In this document: positions 39,701 to 43,356 of the stretch, in pieces
Numbering within the stretch: the first letter of the stretch is position 1
How the letters are laid out: the number at the start of each line of letters is the position of its first letter
Assembly (NCBI GenBank): GCA_016926395.1
Contig: JAFGOT010000017.1
Coordinates: forward strand, 1 to 43,356
Length of the DNA stretch: 43,356 nt
Source of the DNA: Candidatus Woesearchaeota archaeon
Lineage (GTDB): Archaea > Nanobdellota > Nanobdellia > Woesearchaeales > SKGA01
Reading direction: 5' to 3'
Translations under genes and position numbers: made by a program
The notes under the pieces: generated by a model
Databases searched by the model: none
The model's input: only the letters and a program-made list of their open reading frames with translations
What the model was told of the DNA's origin: nothing

Positions 39701-40180
39701 ATGTTAAATAGTGTTGTTACAATTTTAGTTACTTTAATCATTGGACCATTCATGTTCTATATTCTAAGCAGACATTATGGAAAAGAAAAACATCTTAAAA
39801 AATATCCAGTTGGATTGATTGATGGATGGGGAGATATTATTTTTCTACCATTATTTAATGCAGTTGCAATAGCCACAATAGAAATTTTCAAACCATTCAT
39901 TGCATCAATTGCATGTTTATTAGGATTAATATTAACAACATCTTTTATTATTTGGAGAAAAAATTATGCACACCACAATGATTGGTCTAGACCTAAAAAA
40001 TATGTTTTTAACAATGGTGGGTGGTATCATGCAAGCTACATGTTTATTCAAGCAAGTTTTGTGTTTTATACATTAATTCTTCACTACAATAAATTCATAT
40101 CTTGGATTCCACTATCAGGATATCTAATACTTGTAGTAATAAGATTTGTTCAGGTTCATGAGAAAATAGACGAGGTCTAA
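39701..40180 (+). CDS. Membrane protein with about four helices, unknown family
   Basis: 159 residues. Helices lie near 1-20, 45-60, 66-86 and 110-150. Between them are the conserved-looking soluble pieces KYPVGLIDGWGDIIFLPLFN and YAHHNDWSRPKKYVFNNGGWYHASYM, rich in His, Trp and Asp, as in membrane enzymes that bind a substrate at the interface. No family is recognised. A TATA box about 26 bp upstream supports the start. Its stop overlaps the convergent MNT-HEPN gene by four bases. Confidence 0.7.
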   Translation: MLNSVVTILVTLIIGPFMFYILSRHYGKEKHLKKYPVGLIDGWGDIIFLPLFNAVAIATIEIFKPFIASIACLLGLILTTSFIIWRKNYAHHNDWSRPKKYVFNNGGWYHASYMFIQASFVFYTLILHYNKFISWIPLSGYLILVVIRFVQVHEKIDEV

Positions 40181-41004
40181 TTTTTCTTGAAAATAGAAGG
40201 ATCGTGACCTAAAATAAATTTCATCCTTTGAATAAAAATTTCTGCTCGAACATAATACTTATCAAAATCAACGCCTGAAATGTGAGTTTTTTTATTATGC
40301 CCAATATCTTTTGCAAGACGATAAAATAATCTTAACGTATCAGAATATTTTTTTTCTAAAAAATGATGTTTAACAAAATGTTTTTCAAGAAGTTCCGCAA
40401 CCTCATGAGGAGCGCCAGGAACGATACCAATGTGCATAAGTGCAGCATGAGCTGCATCAATAACGCCCCAGTACAAATCAACAGTCGCTTTTAGAGTGTG
40501 TGACTTTGCTTGTTTTAACGTTTGCGGAGCACGATTATAATAAGTCCAAACTGCCTCTTTAGTAGGTCTTATCTTTCCTTCGTCAAGAAGAGTTTGCATC
40601 GGAGTAAAAAAACCTTCATCATAAACAACTTTACCTTCTCGCAAAATATTAACAATAACAGGATCAGCATTTTTTGCATAATCCCAAAAATCACTTAAAT
40701 GCATAGGCGTAATATGAAAGCTTTCAGAAATATCACTTGCAGTATTTTGTATTATTACACGAAGAGAAGTAATAACCTCTTCAGAAAATACAACACTCAA
40801 ATCATTAATTAAAAGGAGAACGTCAATATCAGATTTTTCAGTTGAGGAGCCACGAACAGCACTGCCAAAAAGAATCACGCCCTTTAGTAAATCTCCAAGT
40901 TCAGAGTTTAGTTTGTCAGCTAATTGTTTAGTTAAATTAAAATCATCTTCGTGATAATGATAAGAAACGGGTCGCTTCTTAAATTCAAAAGAAATTTGTA
41001 CCAT
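40177..41004 (-). CDS. Fused MNT nucleotidyltransferase-HEPN protein
   Basis: Residues 30-110 are a Pol-beta-type nucleotidyltransferase: LLKGVILFGSAVRGSSTEKSDIDVLLL has the GS-x10-D-x-D motif. Residues 145-265 form a helical HEPN domain with FYRLAKDIGH (R-x6-H, near 240), a variant of the HEPN Rx4-6H motif. In two-gene MNT/HEPN toxin-antitoxin systems the HEPN is an RNase neutralised by AMPylation from MNT (known); here both are in one chain with no partner next door. A TATA box near 41065-41074 leaves a 30-40 nt leader. It may be a solitary defence element or a metabolic nucleotidyltransferase. Confidence 0.8.
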   Translation of the reverse strand: MVQISFEFKKRPVSYHYHEDDFNLTKQLADKLNSELGDLLKGVILFGSAVRGSSTEKSDIDVLLLINDLSVVFSEEVITSLRVIIQNTASDISESFHITPMHLSDFWDYAKNADPVIVNILREGKVVYDEGFFTPMQTLLDEGKIRPTKEAVWTYYNRAPQTLKQAKSHTLKATVDLYWGVIDAAHAALMHIGIVPGAPHEVAELLEKHFVKHHFLEKKYSDTLRLFYRLAKDIGHNKKTHISGVDFDKYYVRAEIFIQRMKFILGHDPSIFKKN

Positions 41005-41075
41005 CTATATTCAACCCTCAATCAGTACGGTGACTGAACCCTCTAGCAATATACTAGAACTAATCATTTATAAAT

Positions 41076-43217
41076 CTATTCCAAAGGAGTACCTGACCAT
41101 AATTGCCAGTCATTAGATGGATTGTATGCACCAATTATGTAATTTGGTGGAGCTCTATAACCGGCAGCACCCCTGCCAGAATAAACATTACCAAAAGGAT
41201 TCCCTCCTTTAAAAGTTGAAAAATGACCTCCTCTAGAACCAATACTACCACCAAATTCATTCCATAAAGAGAATTGAGTAGAACCAGGATCAGTATCTTC
41301 ATACATATGACCTTCTGAAATTATAGGACCATTAAAACCTTTTTTTTGTAATCGTTTAACAGCTTCAACAGTTGGAAAAATACCTTCCCCAATTGGAAGA
41401 TGTTGGTGATCTCCAGTAGCACTATCTACAATTTGAACACTACCAATAACATTAGCGTCAGCAAGTTTATCCATTTGTTTTAGATACCAACCATTAAAAC
41501 GTTTAAGACGTTCTTCCTCGGACTCGTTACCTTGACGCGGAAAATGATTATACCACATAGACAAGTGCGAAGTGTCAAGAACACCCTGTATATGTTTTTT
41601 TGCAAGATCTTGCATTTCAGAATCTTTATATCTGGATCTTAAGTGAGGATCTTTTTTCATTTGATTAACCATTTCTTTTCTTGAATTTTGAATGATTTCA
41701 ATGAACTCATCAGTGTGACCACCGTATCCTTCAGGCCAGCCAAGTTCAGGACCAACATAAATAGGATTTGCAACATTATGTGCTTGTGTTTGTTTTAATG
41801 CTTCAATACCAAGTTCACCATAGGACTGAAATGCTTTTTGTTTACCATAATCCTCCATTTTTTTGATATGATTAACATTCTCCCAAGCAAGTTTAGCCTG
41901 TGCATCCGCACGACCAGAAGTTTCTTGAGTGTGTTGAATACCAAGTTGCAAACGAGGAATAGAATCTATAAGCTCAAGTTGATTACTTACCGTCTTTAGT
42001 TCGGAAGATAACTGCTCTCGAGCATTAGATAAATATGAAAATTCTTGACGTTCCTGTTCACTTAGATCTTCTCCAGATTGAGATTTCTTTTGAATTTCAC
42101 TAAGACGAGACATTATTTGAGAACCAGTTGATTGTAACTCATTAAATTGAGATTCTATTTGAGATTTATTTCGTTTTAATTCTTGAGCGTGTTTTAATTG
42201 CTCCAACTCCTGCTCATAACGTTGTTCGTGGTAGATAGCATTTGCTCTAAGTTGTGCAAATTGTTGTTCCATCTGAATCCGTCCAACCCACTCTTCAGGC
42301 GTTAAATTAAGATTTAGGTCCTTGTTTAAATTTTGAGAATACTCTTTAAACTCATTCCAATCCATTTGTTTAGACTCAAATTCTTGTTTTTCAGAGTTCC
42401 ATTTTGGAGCTCTATTCATAATAAAGTTTGGATCATTAGGATTTGCAGAGAGTTTGTTACCTGTTGCATCAATATAATCGCCTTTCTGAACTAAAACACC
42501 ATTTGAATCAGTATAATTTTCTTTTGAACGACCCCATACAGGAACAGAAATCTTAGCCATTCCTTGACCACCAAGTTGGCCAGTTTGAAACTGATGAATC
42601 GCACGACCAGTTCGGTCGTCAACAAGAGTATAAACAGCATCTTTGTTAGGATCAGCCCCTTCAAAATCCACAAAACCATCAAAATTACCACTAATAGAAC
42701 GAGTAAATTCTCTAGACCAAAGGTCAACACCACCACCCGCACCTATTTCTGCAGCAAAACGAATAGCTTCTCGAATATTTCGTTTGTCAGTTTCTCTCCT
42801 TTGATCATTAAATTGGCCAGATCTAAAATCAAAACCAGACAAACCAGCAACACCACCCTCTTGATTTGGAGCAAACTCTAAACCTTCCCAAGTAACCTCG
42901 CTGGCTTTTAGAGCCTCTCTAATTGCTTCTCGTTTGGATTTACCAGTTGCAGATAAATCATGAGTTGTAAAACCAGCTAATTGAAGAGTTGATGAACCTT
43001 TTCGAATATTACTAATAACACCTTTTAGAACATCTTGACCAAAAGCAGTCCTTTCAGCAACAAAAGTAGTTCCTAATTTTTTAATAGAAGTGATAGGTTT
43101 AGATAAATTTGGAGCACCATCTTCTCCGACGGTTTTTCCAGAAAGGAATCGATTTTCTTCTTGAGGCGCTAAATATTTATCAAGTCCTCTAAAATAATCT
43201 AAATTTATTCCAGCCAT
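41076..43217 (-). CDS. TIM-barrel (xylose isomerase/endonuclease IV-like) protein with coiled-coil insertion
   Basis: 713 residues. The N-terminal 50-230 look like half a barrel: LQLAGFTTHDLSATG, WEGLEFAPN and RRETDKRNIREAIRFAAEIGAGGGVDLWSREF. Residues 315-455 are a Gln/Glu-rich coiled coil. The second half resumes with NPIYVGPELGWPEGYGGHTDEF, GVLDTSHLSMWYNHF, IGSVQIVDSATGDHQHLPIGEGIFP and GPIISEGHMYED, the DTxH and HxH-x-LPxGxG elements of the sugar-isomerase/AP-endonuclease fold. A Gly-rich tail ends the protein. Substrate is unknown. A GTTTATAAATTAAC box about 40-53 bp upstream gives a short leader. Similar large barrels may be a DPANN family (inference). Confidence 0.6.
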   Translation of the reverse strand: MAGINLDYFRGLDKYLAPQEENRFLSGKTVGEDGAPNLSKPITSIKKLGTTFVAERTAFGQDVLKGVISNIRKGSSTLQLAGFTTHDLSATGKSKREAIREALKASEVTWEGLEFAPNQEGGVAGLSGFDFRSGQFNDQRRETDKRNIREAIRFAAEIGAGGGVDLWSREFTRSISGNFDGFVDFEGADPNKDAVYTLVDDRTGRAIHQFQTGQLGGQGMAKISVPVWGRSKENYTDSNGVLVQKGDYIDATGNKLSANPNDPNFIMNRAPKWNSEKQEFESKQMDWNEFKEYSQNLNKDLNLNLTPEEWVGRIQMEQQFAQLRANAIYHEQRYEQELEQLKHAQELKRNKSQIESQFNELQSTGSQIMSRLSEIQKKSQSGEDLSEQERQEFSYLSNAREQLSSELKTVSNQLELIDSIPRLQLGIQHTQETSGRADAQAKLAWENVNHIKKMEDYGKQKAFQSYGELGIEALKQTQAHNVANPIYVGPELGWPEGYGGHTDEFIEIIQNSRKEMVNQMKKDPHLRSRYKDSEMQDLAKKHIQGVLDTSHLSMWYNHFPRQGNESEEERLKRFNGWYLKQMDKLADANVIGSVQIVDSATGDHQHLPIGEGIFPTVEAVKRLQKKGFNGPIISEGHMYEDTDPGSTQFSLWNEFGGSIGSRGGHFSTFKGGNPFGNVYSGRGAAGYRAPPNYIIGAYNPSNDWQLWSGTPLE

Positions 43218-43256
43218 AGTACACTAACTCTCTCTTTATAAGTCTAATAAGGAATT

Positions 43257-43270
43257 GTTAATTTATAAAC
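43257..43270 (-). promoter_or_regulatory. TATA box for the TIM-barrel gene
   Basis: The minus strand reads GTTTATAAATTAAC, 40-53 bp before the ATG at 43217, leaving a short leader. Confidence 0.55.
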
Positions 43271-43294
43271 ATATTGTAAGAAGTTGAAAAAAAG

Positions 43295-43345
43295 TTGCCT
43301 TCACCAGTTCTATTCGTTGGGGGGTAAAAACAATAGTGAAGGCAA
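43295..43345 (-). ncRNA. Strong inverted repeat, possible 3' end of an RNA gene
   Basis: TTGCCTTCAC (43295-43304) and GTGAAGGCAA (43336-43345) are perfect 10-bp arms. CTATT and AATAG pair inside, around GTTGGGGGG. On the minus strand the stem is followed by CTTTTTTTC, a T-run suited to termination. The GC content and structure are unlike any coding sequence nearby. It could be the tail of a structured RNA that continues past the window edge, or the terminator of an upstream gene. Confidence 0.35.
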
Positions 43346-43356
43346 GAAAGCCACCC

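Noticed and set aside
1-43356. CRISPR array or insertion sequence
   Set aside because: No regularly spaced repeats with unique spacers and no transposase ORF or flanking terminal inverted repeats were seen.

Overview
This window looks like chromosomal DNA of a small-genome, AT-rich archaeon, most likely a DPANN lineage of the Woesearchaeota/Pacearchaeota kind (inference; no 16S rRNA is present). Archaeal markers are ribosomal proteins eS1, eL41, P1/L12, P0/uL10, uL1, uS15, eL33, eS24 and eS31, Spt4/RpoE2, diphthine synthase DphB, a class III signal-peptide pilin, a pre-tRNA intron in the anticodon loop, and TATA boxes about 26 bp ahead of many leaderless start codons. Genes inside operons instead carry GGTGA or GAGG ribosome binding sites. 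Several genes look reduced: a Dph2 fragment, an NFACT protein without its N-terminal half, and a UbiB-like protein without its kinase C-lobe.

Layout. 1-7.0 kb: OB-fold/DHH nuclease, truncated dph2, eL41-eS1 pair, three tRNA genes (Glu, Gly, intron-bearing Ile-UAU) amid small palindromes and copied tRNA 3' ends, a degenerate UbiB, a zinc-ribbon membrane protein, NFACT-R. 7.0-14.0 kb: pilin, MutS-like ATPase and an envelope block (GT-C transferase, dolichol-phosphate-mannose-synthase-like enzyme with GtrA tail, membrane thioredoxin-like protein, processive GT2). 14.1-18.1 kb: dphB, a coiled-coil protein, then the stalk operon uL1-P0-P1 with a long structured leader. 18.4-21.7 kb: a protein with two ParB modules, divergent from two unknown genes. 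21.7-25.8 kb: pyrG, a HEAT-methyltransferase fusion and a phosphatidylserine decarboxylase-like enzyme.

25.9-31.2 kb is the most intriguing block: one compact operon of a GT81 (GpgS-like) glycosyltransferase, a PIG-L deacetylase, two ATP-grasp ligases and a second PIG-L deacetylase. This is the enzyme logic of mycothiol or bacillithiol biosynthesis (glycosylate, deacetylate, ligate an amino acid), here with different ligases and two copies of two steps. A winged-helix regulator is divergent from it, and a thioredoxin, thioredoxin reductase and Cys-containing regulator operon follows at 32.5-34.2 kb.

34.3-43.4 kb: class II LysRS, GAN/RecJ-like nuclease with uS15, a small internally duplicated membrane protein, the eL33, Spt4-eS24-eS31 block, a membrane protein, an MNT-HEPN fusion, a TIM-barrel protein with a coiled-coil insertion, and a strong inverted repeat at the right edge that may be the end of an RNA gene. 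A family of CAAAAA-type palindromes and two nine-residue micro-ORFs recur between genes.
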